NCBI RefSeq assembly: GCF_030816935.1
Contig: NZ_JAUSYO010000001.1
Location: forward strand, 2,418,001-2,482,000
DNA from: Arthrobacter sp. B3I9
GTDB lineage: Bacteria > Actinomycetota > Actinomycetes > Actinomycetales > Micrococcaceae
Reading direction: 5' to 3'
DNA length: 64,000 nucleotides
In this document: one piece after another, positions 33,297 through 41,666 of the stretch
Layout: every line of letters starts with the position of its first letter
Numbering within the stretch: position 1 is the stretch's first letter
Program-made: the position numbers and the translations under genes
Notes under the pieces: generated by a model
Told to the model about the DNA's origin: nothing
Database searches by the model: none
Seen by the model: the letters and a program-made list of their open reading frames with translations, nothing else

Positions 33297-34298
33297 TCAG
33301 GGCGACGGCGTAAAGCCGGATTGGGACGGACAGTCCGACCGGGTGCCGCTCCGGACGGGTGAAGGCCTGGCTCCCAGCGTCGGCGTCGTGGTAGGCGAAG
33401 GGCATGCTTCAGATTGGACTTCGGCGCCCGTCACACACGACGCCGCAGTCCCGGTCGGCACCACCGCAGGACACGTCACACACGACGCCGCAGCCCCGGT
33501 CGGCACCACCGCAGGACACGTCACACACGACGCCGCAGCCCCGGTCGGCACCACCGCAGGACACGTCACACACGACGCCGCAGCCCCGGTCGGCACCACC
33601 GCAGGACACGTCACACACGACGCCGCAGCCCCGGTCGGCACCACCGCAGGACACGTCACACACGACGCCGCAGCCCCGGTCGGCACCACCGCAGGACACG
33701 TCACACACGACGCCGCAGCCCCGGTCGGCACCACCGCAGGACACGTCACACACGACGCCGCAGCCCCGGTCGGCACCACCGCAGGACACGTCACACACGA
33801 CGCCGGCACCCCGTCCTTACCTGGAGGAGGACACGTCACACACGACGCCGCAGTCCCGGTCGGCACCACCGCAGGACACGTCACACACGACGCCGGCACC
33901 CCGTCCTTACCTGGAGGAGGACACGTCACACATGATGCCGAAGTTCCGCTCTGCCCTTCTGTCGTACAGGTAATACAAGGCGGCGCCAGCGTGCCGGGTA
34001 CCGCTGTCGGTGACGTGCAGGCCGTCTTAGGAGGGGTGTTGGGATCAGACGACGTCGGACCACTTGACCCGCTCGATCTGCTGGGGGACGTACCGGGACC
34101 GGTGTCCGTCGACGGCCCGTTCGACCCAGGTGGCGGCGGAGGAGTCGCGCTGCTGGGCTCAACGGACGTCCCGGGTGCGCCCGGGACCGAGGGAGCATCG
34201 ACGGAAAGCGGCCCGTTAGGTGGCCCGCACCCTGCCAGGCCCAGTTGGAGCAGGAGGACCAGCCCGATGCAAGCAGTGCCTCGGCGACCAGTACCCAT
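33297..34298 (-). CDS. lipoprotein with eleven tandem 15-residue CxxC repeats
   Basis: 333 residues. Signal peptide with basic start (MGTGRRG), hydrophobic core (IGLVLLLQLGLAGC) and lipobox LAGC at ~21-24; ATG 34298 with GGAGCAGGA upstream. Then a ~100-residue Pro/Ser/Thr-rich, cell-wall-spanning type linker, a CITC unit, and repeats of the form CVTCPAVVPTGAAAS (seven identical, two TAAS variants) and CVTCPPPGKDGVPAS (two). A short tail (CVTGAEV to GFTPSP) follows. Twelve CxxC pairs in all. The lipobox and CxxC pattern on this strand, and their absence in the opposite frames, make the minus strand the coding one. Function unknown; metal binding, disulfide-stacked stalk or surface rod are possibilities. 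Converges on the PAAR gene. Confidence 0.72.
   Translation of the reverse strand: MGTGRRGTACIGLVLLLQLGLAGCGPPNGPLSVDAPSVPGAPGTSVEPSSATPPPPPGSNGPSTDTGPGTSPSRSSGSSGPTSSDPNTPPKTACTSPTAVPGTLAPPCITCTTEGQSGTSASCVTCPPPGKDGVPASCVTCPAVVPTGTAASCVTCPPPGKDGVPASCVTCPAVVPTGAAASCVTCPAVVPTGAAASCVTCPAVVPTGAAASCVTCPAVVPTGAAASCVTCPAVVPTGAAASCVTCPAVVPTGAAASCVTCPAVVPTGAAASCVTCPAVVPTGTAASCVTGAEVQSEACPSPTTTPTLGARPSPVRSGTRSDCPSQSGFTPSP
33430..33924. repeat. 45-bp tandem repeat array, 11 units
   Basis: Eleven contiguous 45-bp units, no spacers. Units 2-8 are identical over their full length; units 1 and 10 differ by one base; units 9 and 11 carry a different second half (ending in CTTACCTGGAGGAGGACAC on the plus strand). 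The array encodes the CxxC repeats of the lipoprotein on the minus strand. Identity of seven copies implies recent expansion or ongoing homogenisation. Confidence 0.95.
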
Positions 34299-34544
34299 GC
34301 GTCCTGCTCCGTTCGTGAACGGTCCGCCAGCTCTGGATCCTGCGCGCGCAAGGATGCTGGCCCACTACGCCTCCAGCGTGAGGGCCGCCCCCGGTTGGAG
34401 CAGGGCCCGGCAGGGCAGACTTTCGGGCAGCCTTCGGCGAGCGCCTTCTCAACGAGCGGGGACGGATGAGCTCCTGATGAGCCAAAGTGGTGGCGCGCTG
34501 CCCGGCTTGGGCTGACGGGACGCCGCCGGGCGTAAGCTCGGGGG

Positions 34545-35165
34545 ATGGCGAGATACCTTGATGTTCATCCCGACGACCCACAGCCGCGCTTGATCAGCCA
34601 GGCGGTGGGGATCCTGCGCTCCGGCGGCCTGATCGCCTACCCCACCGACTCCTGTTACGCCCTGGGCGCGCAGTTGGGGAACCGGGACGCCCTGGACCGG
34701 ATCCGCGCCATCCGGCACCTCGACGGCAAGCACCATTTCACACTGGTCTGCAAGGACTTCGCGCAACTGGGCCAGCTGGTGCAGATCGACAACGACGTCT
34801 TCCGCAGCATCAAGGCGGTCACCCCTGGGAGCTACACCTTTATCCTGCCGGCCACGAAAGAAGTCCCGCGCCGGTTGCTGCACCCGAAAAAGAAGACCGT
34901 GGGCGTGCGTATCCCGGACCACCGCGTGGTGCAGGCCCTGCTCGCTGAACTGGGGGAACCGCTCCTGTCCAGCACGCTGCTGCTGCCAGGCGAGGAGGAC
35001 CCGCTCACCGATGGCTGGGAGATCAAGGAACGCCTCGAGCACGTTGTGGATGCCGTGATCGATTCCGGTGACACCGGGGCCGAGCCGACGACGGTTATCG
35101 ATTTCTCCAGCGGCGGGGCGGAAGTAGTCCGGCGGGGAATGGGCGACCCGTCCCGGTTCGAGTAG
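34545..35165 (+). CDS. L-threonylcarbamoyladenylate synthase (Sua5/YrdC/YciO)
   Basis: 206 residues of the YrdC-like fold, making threonylcarbamoyl-AMP for t6A37 tRNA modification. Conserved segments: RSGGLIAYPTDSCYALGAQL, the KHHFTLVCKDFAQLGQL lid (variant of KxR...SxN), TPGSYTFILPATKEVPRRLL and KKKTVGVRIPDH. Ends TTVIDFSSGGAEVVRRG. It is closer to the YciO-type branch than to canonical TsaC, so an accessory rather than the essential synthase is possible. Start ATG 34545 behind a GGGGG run. Confidence 0.88.
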   Translation: MARYLDVHPDDPQPRLISQAVGILRSGGLIAYPTDSCYALGAQLGNRDALDRIRAIRHLDGKHHFTLVCKDFAQLGQLVQIDNDVFRSIKAVTPGSYTFILPATKEVPRRLLHPKKKTVGVRIPDHRVVQALLAELGEPLLSSTLLLPGEEDPLTDGWEIKERLEHVVDAVIDSGDTGAEPTTVIDFSSGGAEVVRRGMGDPSRFE

Positions 35166-35256
35166 GGCAGACGAGTCCCGCCGCCCACGCACAGGTGTCA
35201 GGGCAAAGACTCTTCAGGGTGAACCCGCGGAGCTGAGGGGCTCACGCGGAAGGTGC

Positions 35257-35571
35257 CTAGGCAGAAGCCTGGCCGCCGGTCCGCCCGGCGTCGCGCCGTC
35301 GGTTTCGTCTCCAGCGGCGGCTCAGATCAATAGCCGCCAGGACGCCCGCGAGCGGTGACAATACCGCGACGGCGTACACGAACAGCATCCACGTGAGTGT
35401 CGTCAGCAGCGTCTGGTTAGTGCTTAGCAGCGACAGGCCGCCCAGGAGACCGAGGGCCCAGAACAGGACGACGCAGAACAGCACTGCTGCCGCGGGAAAA
35501 TACTCGTTCGTGACCACTTTTTTTGCAGCAAGGAAGTACTCGTGCGTGGTGATGTTTTTCAGCGCCTTCAT
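35257..35571 (-). CDS. small two-helix membrane protein
   Basis: 104 residues; no family recognised. Two transmembrane helices, ~25-50 (AAAVLFCVVLFWALGLLGGL) and ~58-82 (LTTLTWMLFVYAVAVLSPLA), with a very basic tail (RRWRRNRRRDAGR) expected in the cytoplasm. The N-terminus contains a local duplication, HEYFLAAKKVVTNEYFPAA, and the basic tail follows the positive-inside rule. Gene is convergent with sua5. Confidence 0.6.
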   Translation of the reverse strand: MKALKNITTHEYFLAAKKVVTNEYFPAAAVLFCVVLFWALGLLGGLSLLSTNQTLLTTLTWMLFVYAVAVLSPLAGVLAAIDLSRRWRRNRRRDAGRTGGQASA

Positions 35572-35782
35572 GGACCCTCCTCACACCTGGCGGATGGGGA
35601 AGGCCGCCCAGGACATTCCCAGTATGAGGCCTCTTGGGGCCGGATCCTCGAAGAACGCGCGCTGGGTGATCAAACTAACTCAAGCCCGCCCTGTTTAGGC
35701 ACTCATCCGTGTCGTGCAACGGCAACCTTTTTTTCTGGGACCGGAAAATGTCTGGTCATAAGCGCCGCAGTGAAGCAGGATA

Positions 35783-35796
35783 GTAAGCATGCTGAT
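35783..35796. promoter_or_regulatory. palindrome-centred element upstream of Mn catalase
   Basis: GTAAGCATGCTGAT with the self-complementary core AGCATGCT, 60 bp before the catalase start. The same 14 bases occur at 52573-52586, 53 bp upstream of the DUF6480 gene. Two exact copies in front of two probable stress genes suggest a shared regulator or sigma-factor element; this is inference. Confidence 0.5.
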
Positions 35797-35855
35797 TTTA
35801 TTCGGCTGCAGGATCCAGATCGGTCAGTCCGATGTGAGCTTGAGAGGACATACTC

Positions 35856-36740
35856 GTGGTTTTCTTTCACAAGCAGGAACTTCAATATAAGTCGACGCCG
35901 GACAAGCCGGACGCCGTCTACGCGCGGAAGCTGCAGGAGGTGCTCGGCGGCCAGTACGGCGAAATCACCGTGGCCATGCAGTACTCGTTCCAGGCCTGGA
36001 ACGCACACATGCCCGGCAAATACCGGGACATGTTGTTCGGGATCGGGGCAGAGGAATTCGGCCACGTTGAGATGCTCGCCACCATGATCGCCCAGCTGCT
36101 GGAGAAGGCCCCGCTCGGGATAACCGAAGACGCCGTCCAGTCCGATCCCACCATCGCGGCCGTCGTCGGCGGAACCGACATCCAGTCGGCCATCGTCGCC
36201 GGCGCCGGCGTCCGGCCGGTGGACAGCATGGGCAACCCCTGGCAGGGCAGTTACATCACGGCCAGCGGCAACATGCTCGCCGACTTCTGGGCCAACGCCA
36301 ATGCCGAGATGCAGGGCAGGTTGCAGGTGGCCCGGCTCTATCACATGACCGATGACCACGGCGTCCGGGACATGCTCTCGTTCCTGCTGGCACGGGACAC
36401 CATGCACCAGAACCAGTGGATCGCGGCCGCCCGGGAACTGCAGGAAGAGGGCAATGAGAACTTCCCGGTGCCCAGCAACTTCCCGATCAACAAGGAAATG
36501 CGGGACGTCGCCTACCAGTACAGGAACTTTTCTGACGGCCAGGCGGCGGCGGAAGGTTCCTGGGCCAAGGGCCCCACACCGGACGGCCTCGGTGAATTCA
36601 CCTACGTCGCCCAGCCGGACGCTGGCGTGCCGATGCCTCCTCCTACCCACCCGGACTCGAGGTTCTACGGCACCACCGAGCTGCCCAACATCATGGAAAA
36701 AGCCGCGGGAGCCATTCAGGACAAGCTCCATAAGGAGTAA
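35856..36740 (+). CDS. manganese catalase
   Basis: 294 residues, non-haem di-manganese catalase (ferritin-like four-helix bundle). Metal-ligand helices are visible: LGGQYGEITVAMQYSFQAW, IGAEEFGHVEMLATM (E and H ligands), ANAEMQGRLQVARLYHM and LSFLLARDTMHQNQW. The N-terminus FFHKQELQYKS and C-terminal Pro-rich arm match the family. Start GTG 35856 with GAGAGGA nine bases upstream. Detoxifies hydrogen peroxide, often in stationary or general-stress regulons of actinobacteria. Single-gene unit. Confidence 0.95.
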   Translation: MVFFHKQELQYKSTPDKPDAVYARKLQEVLGGQYGEITVAMQYSFQAWNAHMPGKYRDMLFGIGAEEFGHVEMLATMIAQLLEKAPLGITEDAVQSDPTIAAVVGGTDIQSAIVAGAGVRPVDSMGNPWQGSYITASGNMLADFWANANAEMQGRLQVARLYHMTDDHGVRDMLSFLLARDTMHQNQWIAAARELQEEGNENFPVPSNFPINKEMRDVAYQYRNFSDGQAAAEGSWAKGPTPDGLGEFTYVAQPDAGVPMPPPTHPDSRFYGTTELPNIMEKAAGAIQDKLHKE

Positions 36741-36823
36741 GGACGCAAACCGGCGGCGCCAGGACACTGGCGCCGCCGGGTCCAGTCCCACGCATGTCCG
36801 TGCCCGGGTCTACACTTGATTCA

Positions 36824-36839
36824 TCGAACATATATTCGA
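36824..36839. promoter_or_regulatory. LexA (SOS) box
   Basis: TCGAACATATATTCGA, one mismatch from the actinobacterial/Bacillus-type consensus TCGAACnnnnGTTCGA, 13 bp upstream of the umuD-like GTG. Its overlap with the probable promoter fits LexA repression of the umuDC pair. Confidence 0.85.
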
Positions 36840-36852
36840 ATGAGGGTGTGTT

Positions 36853-37284
36853 GTGGGCGTTATCATCGGACCCCGCGTGATAGACGCGGGCACTTCTCTG
36901 CTGTCGGTGCTGATTTCGCCGGTGTCGGTCGCGGCGGGCTACCCATCCCCCGCCCAGGACTACTTCGACGGCCGGATCGACCTGAACGAGCACCTCATCA
37001 AGGACATCACCAGCACCTACGTCGTCAGGGTCTCCGGAGACTCCATGGAAGGCGCCGGAATCAGCGACGGCGACGAACTGATCGTGAACCGCGCCCTGGA
37101 ACCCAAGGACGGCTGCGTCGTCGTCGCGGTCCTGGACGGGGAGCTGACCGTGAAGCGCCTCCGGATCACTGCCGCAGGGGTCAGCCTTCAGGCGGACAAT
37201 CCCCGGTATCCGGACATCCGCGTCGCGGCCCTGTCGGATCTGGTCATCTGGGGCGTGGCGACACGCTGCCTTCACCATGTCTAG
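36853..37284 (+). CDS. umuD: UmuD-like S24 peptidase-fold protein
   Basis: 143 residues. LexA/UmuD self-cleavage module: catalytic Ser in [18 protein letters not shown] (~60-77), Lys in [13 protein letters not shown] (~98-110), and an Ala-Gly pair in [14 protein letters not shown] as the likely cleavage site (~26-30). No N-terminal helix-turn-helix, so UmuD rather than LexA. Start GTG 36853 with GAGGGTG upstream. SOS box immediately upstream; the 3' end overlaps umuC by 8 nt. On RecA activation the cleaved form would partner the Y-family polymerase. Confidence 0.9.
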   Translation: MGVIIGPRVIDAGTSLLSVLISPVSVAAGYPSPAQDYFDGRIDLNEHLIKDITSTYVVRVSGDSMEGAGISDGDELIVNRALEPKDGCVVVAVLDGELTVKRLRITAAGVSLQADNPRYPDIRVAALSDLVIWGVATRCLHHV

Positions 37285-38557
37285 GAGTAAGAGCATCGCG
37301 CTGGTGGATGTGAACTGCTTTTATGCCAGCGCGGAACGTGCCTTCGACCCGTCGCTGGAGGGCCGCCCCCTCGTCGTCCTGTCGAACAACGACGGCTGCG
37401 CCGTCACCCGCTCCCCCGAAGCCAAGGCCCTGGGGATCCCTGTCGGGGAACCGTGGTTCAAGCTCGCGCCGCGCGCCAAGGAGTGGGGACTCGTGGCGCG
37501 CTCCAGCAACTACGAGCTGTATGGCGACATCAGCTCCAGGGTGATGGAGCTCCTCGGCCGCTACTCCGCCTGGCTGGAGATCTACAGCATCGACGAAGCG
37601 TTCCTGGGTGTCAGCGGCACGCCGGAAGAGCTCGCGCGGCTCGGGCGCACCATGAAGGATGCAGTCCGCCGGAATGTCGGGGTGCCTGTCTGCGTCGGCA
37701 TCGCGGGGACCAAGACCCTCGCGAAGCTTGCCAACAGGTGGGCCAAGAACAATCCAGCCTTCGACGGCGTGTGCCACTGGGATTCCGTCCCCGCCGCACG
37801 CAGGGAGCAGCTCATGGCGGGCTTGTCAGTCATTGAGCTCTGGGGTGTCGCCGCCCGACTGACGAACCGCTTGAATGGGCTGGGCATCCATTCCATCCTC
37901 GATCTGGCCCGGGCGGACCCCGTCATGATCAGGGACCGTTTCTCGGTAGTGCTGATGCGCACGGTCCTGGAACTGCAAGGAACGCCCTGCATCCCGCTTG
38001 AAGAAGAACGGAGTGTCCGCGACCAGCTGATCTTCAGCCGGTCGTTCTCCTCCCCCATCACCCACACGGCCGAGCTTCGGCAGGTGTTTGCCGTGTACGC
38101 CCAGCAGGCGAGCGCCCGGCTCGCCAAACACGGCCTGCAGGCCAAGGTGCTGACCGCGTTCGCAGCGACGTCCTACTACGATCGGCAGGGCAACTCGTAC
38201 CCCTCCATCTGCGTGGCGTTGCCCATGCCGACAGCCGATCCGGTCCTGCTTGCCCGGGCAGCCTACGCCCTGCTCCCGCGGGTACAGGACGGCGTGAAGT
38301 ACGTCCGGGCCGGGATCATGGTCACCGATCTACGGCCCACCGGAAACCAGCCGCCCCTGGAACTTTTCAAAAATCCCCTGGAGGAGCGCGGTATTGGAGC
38401 CCTTCTGGAGGAGGTCGGCCGCAGATACGGCCGGGAGTCCATCGGGCTGGGCCGCGCCGGCATGCGGGGCGGACCGGACTGGAGCATGAAGCGGGACATG
38501 CTGTCCCCGCGTTACACCACGCACTGGGATGAGCTGCCTGTCGTCAAGGCCGCCTGA
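37277..38557 (+). CDS. umuC: UmuC-like Y-family translesion DNA polymerase
   Basis: 426 residues. Catalytic palm motifs: [17 protein letters not shown] (first Asp, steric gate Tyr region), [20 protein letters not shown] and [12 protein letters not shown] (second Asp/Glu pair). HhH region [19 protein letters not shown]; little-finger domain to ~345; C-terminal ISI tail [19 protein letters not shown] as in UmuC rather than DinB. Overlaps umuD by 8 nt, the standard polymerase V arrangement. Expected to be SOS-induced and mutagenic. A strong bidirectional terminator follows. Confidence 0.94.
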   Translation: MSRSKSIALVDVNCFYASAERAFDPSLEGRPLVVLSNNDGCAVTRSPEAKALGIPVGEPWFKLAPRAKEWGLVARSSNYELYGDISSRVMELLGRYSAWLEIYSIDEAFLGVSGTPEELARLGRTMKDAVRRNVGVPVCVGIAGTKTLAKLANRWAKNNPAFDGVCHWDSVPAARREQLMAGLSVIELWGVAARLTNRLNGLGIHSILDLARADPVMIRDRFSVVLMRTVLELQGTPCIPLEEERSVRDQLIFSRSFSSPITHTAELRQVFAVYAQQASARLAKHGLQAKVLTAFAATSYYDRQGNSYPSICVALPMPTADPVLLARAAYALLPRVQDGVKYVRAGIMVTDLRPTGNQPPLELFKNPLEERGIGALLEEVGRRYGRESIGLGRAGMRGGPDWSMKRDMLSPRYTTHWDELPVVKAA

Positions 38558-38620
38558 CCCTGGCCACGCACCACCAACGAACCGCACCATCAGGAACCGC
38601 ACCGTCCAAAGAAAAGCAAA

Positions 38621-38663
38621 GGCGCCCGGGGAGAGCAGCCGGCACTGCCTTCCCCTGGGCGCC
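38621..38663. terminator. bidirectional stem-loop terminator
   Basis: GGCGCCCGGGG pairs with CCCCTGGGCGCC (one bulged T) around a ~20-nt loop, lying between convergent umuC and the SARP gene, 63 bp after the umuC stop. Short A/T flank (AAAG...CTTC). Likely ends transcription in both directions. Confidence 0.75.
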
Positions 38664-38698
38664 TTCGTAACATCGTTTCGGGACGGAGGCCTGTGTTG

Positions 38699-39625
38699 TC
38701 AGATGGCAGCACGCATCCGCTGAAGGAACGAGTCCAGGACCCTGCCGGCGTTTTCATGCAAGCGCCGGGACTCCGCAGCAGGCAGAACGTGTCGCTTCGG
38801 TTCGCCGAGGTAGAGCAACGCGGCAAGCACCTCGGACAGCTCGGAGTTTCCTTCGGCGCGCTGACGGAGGAGCCGGAGGTGAGCGGCCTGCAAGGCGGGG
38901 CCCGGCGCACAACCCAGATCGCGGTCAAATAGCCTGCGGCACCGGTCGTATGCCGACAGGCCCTCCGCCGGCAGGCCGGCCTGCTCGTAGGTGGTCACCA
39001 GGACGGTCCAGGCCCGCTCATTGAGCGGCTCCGAGCGGATGGCGGCTTGCACCCACCGGATCGCCTCGTCCGCGCGGTCCAGGATGACCGCCGTTTCTGC
39101 TGCAAGAATCTGGGCCGCAACTTTTTCGGCTGAATGCCGTGTCCGCGCCTCGTCAGCCCAGTCGGCGGCGAGCTCGAATCCGAGCAGGGGTTCTGACGAG
39201 AGGTCCAGTGCCTTGAGCAGCAACGGGTAAGCGTCGGCAGGTGCGGCCTGGCCGGCGCTGCGCACGAGCCGCCTGAACTCCCACAGATCGAGATCCACCA
39301 GCTGGGGATCCAGAACGTAGCCGCTGTTGGCAGTGCGCAGTGGGCCCGTCTTGGTCTGCCCGGGCTGGATGGCCCGGCGGATGCCGCTGACATAGCTCTC
39401 CAGCGTGGCCACCGCGCCTTCGCTGGCGCTCGCACCCCAGAGGATGTCGATCAATTGCGTTTTCGAGACCGGCGTGCCGAGATTCAGGAGCAGTATTTCC
39501 AGGATGTGCCGCGGCTTGCAGCCGCCCAGGTCCGTCGCGGTGAGCGTCGCCCCGTTGCGCTGTATCTCAAAGTTTCCGAAAAGGCGGACTGAAATTCTCG
39601 GTGAAGGTCCGGCTGAATTTTCCAC
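38699..39625 (-). CDS. SARP-family regulator (OmpR-like HTH plus BTAD)
   Basis: 308 residues. Winged-helix DNA-binding domain first (SVRLFGNFEIQRNGATLTAT to SKTQLIDILWG, ~10-100), then the bacterial transcriptional activation domain (LDLDLWEFRRLVRSAGQAA to AYDRCRRLFDRDLGCAPG, ~115-265) and a short helical C-terminus. This is the small SARP type, unlike the 1,028-residue protein at 7.2 kb. In actinobacteria such proteins activate secondary-metabolite or accessory gene clusters; no such cluster adjoins it here. A 10-bp inverted repeat sits just upstream. Confidence 0.88.
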   Translation of the reverse strand: MENSAGPSPRISVRLFGNFEIQRNGATLTATDLGGCKPRHILEILLLNLGTPVSKTQLIDILWGASASEGAVATLESYVSGIRRAIQPGQTKTGPLRTANSGYVLDPQLVDLDLWEFRRLVRSAGQAAPADAYPLLLKALDLSSEPLLGFELAADWADEARTRHSAEKVAAQILAAETAVILDRADEAIRWVQAAIRSEPLNERAWTVLVTTYEQAGLPAEGLSAYDRCRRLFDRDLGCAPGPALQAAHLRLLRQRAEGNSELSEVLAALLYLGEPKRHVLPAAESRRLHENAGRVLDSFLQRMRAAI

Positions 39626-39653
39626 GTTGTTCTCCGATTTCCCCAGCTGTAAA

Positions 39654-39706
39654 TCTCAACACTGTTCGGAAGATCGGAATCTTTTCGGAACCGTGAAGTG
39701 TTGAGA
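39654..39706. promoter_or_regulatory. inverted-repeat operator upstream of SARP gene
   Basis: TCTCAACACT (39654-39663) and AGTGTTGAGA (39697-39706) are perfect 10-bp inverted arms 33 bp apart, enclosing two direct TTCGGAA copies (39665-39671, 39684-39690). It lies 29 bp upstream of the SARP start in AT-richer DNA. Candidate autoregulatory or promoter site. The rest of the 341-bp gap 39626-39966 shows no ORF I can support. Confidence 0.5.
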
Positions 39707-39966
39707 CTTTGTTCCTTCCGGTCTTCTAAGGAAACCGTGACACGCCTGACCTGCCACAACAAGCGACGAAACTACCCGACTTAGCGGCGGCGGAAAGTCG
39801 AGTACCGGGGCAAGTAGGGGCACGTACGCGTCCCAAGGTTTTCCCAAGTACAAAGTGCGTAGTGCAGGTGTTACGCACTCACTGGCAGAACTTCCCCCGA
39901 CCCCGGGGCCGGAAGGGGCGCCTGAATCCCGCTGCAAACGTTCACCGTTTATGCCCTCCCGCCTGC

Positions 39967-40950
39967 TCAGTTCTTGTCCGTCATCTCTTCCGGAACGGCG
40001 ACCGCCCGCATCTCCACGCCGTCGCGCAGGAGCAACAGCTCCAGCGGCACCCCGATGGCGTCGGCGAACAGCAGCTTCTGCAGGCTCTCGGCGTTAGCCA
40101 CGGGCCTGTCGCCCACGCTCAGGAGGATGTCTCCGGCACGGAGCCCGGCACGTTCGGCAGGCGATCCGGTCAACACCTCCACAACCAGAAGGCCCTCCCG
40201 ATGCCCGGTGCGGACCACCGCGCTGGCCTGCAGCTGGACAGGCGTATTCACCAGCCCGAGATAGGCACGTCTGACCCGCCCGTCCTTAAGCAGCGAGGCG
40301 ATGATTCTGCGCGAGGTGGCATTGACGGGTACCGCCAGGCCCAGCCCGGCACCCGCCACCGCCGTGTTGATGCCGACGATCCGGCCGCGGGCGTCCGCGA
40401 GGGCGCCGCCGGAGCTGCCCGGATTCAGGGCGGCATCGGTCTGGATGACATCCTCGATCATGCGTCGGTTCCGACCGGACCACACCGGGATGGAGCGGCC
40501 CAGCCCGCTGACCACCCCGGCCGTCACCGATCCGGACAAACCGAGCGGGTTGCCGACGGCGATCACCAGCTGGCCGACCCGGAGCGTCTCCGCGTCGCCG
40601 AATTCTGCCGGCGCCGCGGTGGGTGTCCTGCCATGGACGACCGCGAGATCCGAGAGCGGATCGGCGCCGACGACGTCCACCGTGGTGCGGGTCCCGTCGG
40701 CGAACACTGCGGTTCCGCCCTGGGTTCCCGCTACTACGTGGGCGTTGGTCACAAGGAAGCCGTCGGAGGTGAACAGGACAGCTGAACCGGCCCCGACCCG
40801 GAAGCGGCCGCTGCGTCCGTGGCCGGTCATTTCGATCGCTGCGACGTGCGGAGTGACTGTCTCAGCCACCCGGACAACGGTTGCCGAGTAGGAATCCAGT
40901 GGATCGTCGGATGCCTCAGGGCCGGAGGCCCTGCTCATCGCTGTTGCCAC
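39967..40950 (-). CDS. HtrA/DegP-like serine protease with PDZ, no export signal
   Basis: 327 residues. Trypsin-like domain with catalytic His in LVTNAHVVAGT (~68), Asp in DPLSDLAVVHG (~98) and Ser in ALNPGSSGGALAD (~178), followed by one PDZ domain (LVVEVLTGSPAERAGLRAGD, ~245-325). No signal peptide or transmembrane segment precedes the protease domain, so it should be cytoplasmic or released, unlike typical membrane-anchored actinobacterial HtrA. Start GTG 40950 behind AAGGGAGG; an ATG at 40938 is weaker. Single gene, divergent from the HtaA gene. Confidence 0.9.
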   Translation of the reverse strand: MATAMSRASGPEASDDPLDSYSATVVRVAETVTPHVAAIEMTGHGRSGRFRVGAGSAVLFTSDGFLVTNAHVVAGTQGGTAVFADGTRTTVDVVGADPLSDLAVVHGRTPTAAPAEFGDAETLRVGQLVIAVGNPLGLSGSVTAGVVSGLGRSIPVWSGRNRRMIEDVIQTDAALNPGSSGGALADARGRIVGINTAVAGAGLGLAVPVNATSRRIIASLLKDGRVRRAYLGLVNTPVQLQASAVVRTGHREGLLVVEVLTGSPAERAGLRAGDILLSVGDRPVANAESLQKLLFADAIGVPLELLLLRDGVEMRAVAVPEEMTDKN

Positions 40951-41147
40951 GGTGCACCTCCCTTGACTGGTGGTTATCTAAGTCAACCACCGGCGCAGCG
41001 CCCATAGTTCCTGGCAACCTACGCCCACAGAGAAAAACGGCCGCCGGACCGCCCGGGGTGTTACTCCCGGATGCCGGCAATTCATTCCTTCCGCGATCCG
41101 CGGATAGGCTCAGAAGCAGTCCAGCCTTTCAGCCTCAGGAGAACCTC

Positions 41148-41666
41148 GTGACTCCAGCGACAACTTCCCCCGATCCACAGCTACCGCCCGGCCTCGGCTG
41201 GGGCATAAAACGCAGCTTCATCGACTACATCAACAGCCTGCCGGACGCATCGGTATCGGCAATCGACGGCGCAGCCAGGGACGACGCCGGCCTATTCCGC
41301 TTTGCCCCCGACCGGTCGGAATACGACGTCGAAAGCGGCACCGGCATCCTGCGCTTCCGCGGAGACGCCCGGCTCTCCGGCCATCACGGGATGATGTTTG
41401 TCAGGTTGCTGGACCCGTGGGTCGTCCTCACGGGCGGCCGTGGAATCCTGTCGATCAGCACGGGTGAGGACGCCGGCCAGGACCGCACCGCGGTGGCAGT
41501 CCTGCGAGCCGGAGCACCCGTCCGGGAAGCGGACGGATCCCTGACCTGGTCCGGCGTCGAAGTAGCCATCACGGACGAAGGGTCCGATCTCTTTGATGGC
41601 CAATACGCAGCCGGGCAGCCGATGGACCCGCTGTTTATCCGCGTGCCGGCTGGTGCCGTCCCTTAG
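41148..41666 (+). CDS. single HtaA-domain protein
   Basis: 172 residues. Matches the HtaA (haem-uptake-associated) domain: PPGLGWGIKRSFIDYINSL near residue 13, then GTGILRFRGDARLSGHHG and DPWVVLTGGRGILSI, ending in the short hydrophobic strand. HtaA proteins are normally exported and anchored to pass haem to the cell; here there is no signal peptide, no transmembrane tail and only one domain. Start GTG 41148 with CAGGAGA upstream. Either a cytoplasmic variant with a different ligand or a shortened relative. No haem transporter nearby. Confidence 0.75.
   Translation: MTPATTSPDPQLPPGLGWGIKRSFIDYINSLPDASVSAIDGAARDDAGLFRFAPDRSEYDVESGTGILRFRGDARLSGHHGMMFVRLLDPWVVLTGGRGILSISTGEDAGQDRTAVAVLRAGAPVREADGSLTWSGVEVAITDEGSDLFDGQYAAGQPMDPLFIRVPAGAVP

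Noticed and set aside
33430..33924. Regular 45-bp repeats as a CRISPR array
   Set aside because: Units abut with no unique spacers, and no cas genes are present.
33283..34515. 410-residue plus-strand frame across the 45-bp repeats (GHVTHDAAAPVGTTA repeats)
   Set aside because: A 45-bp repeat without stops opens all frames. The minus frame has a lipobox signal peptide, SD and CxxC periodicity; the plus frame has none of these.
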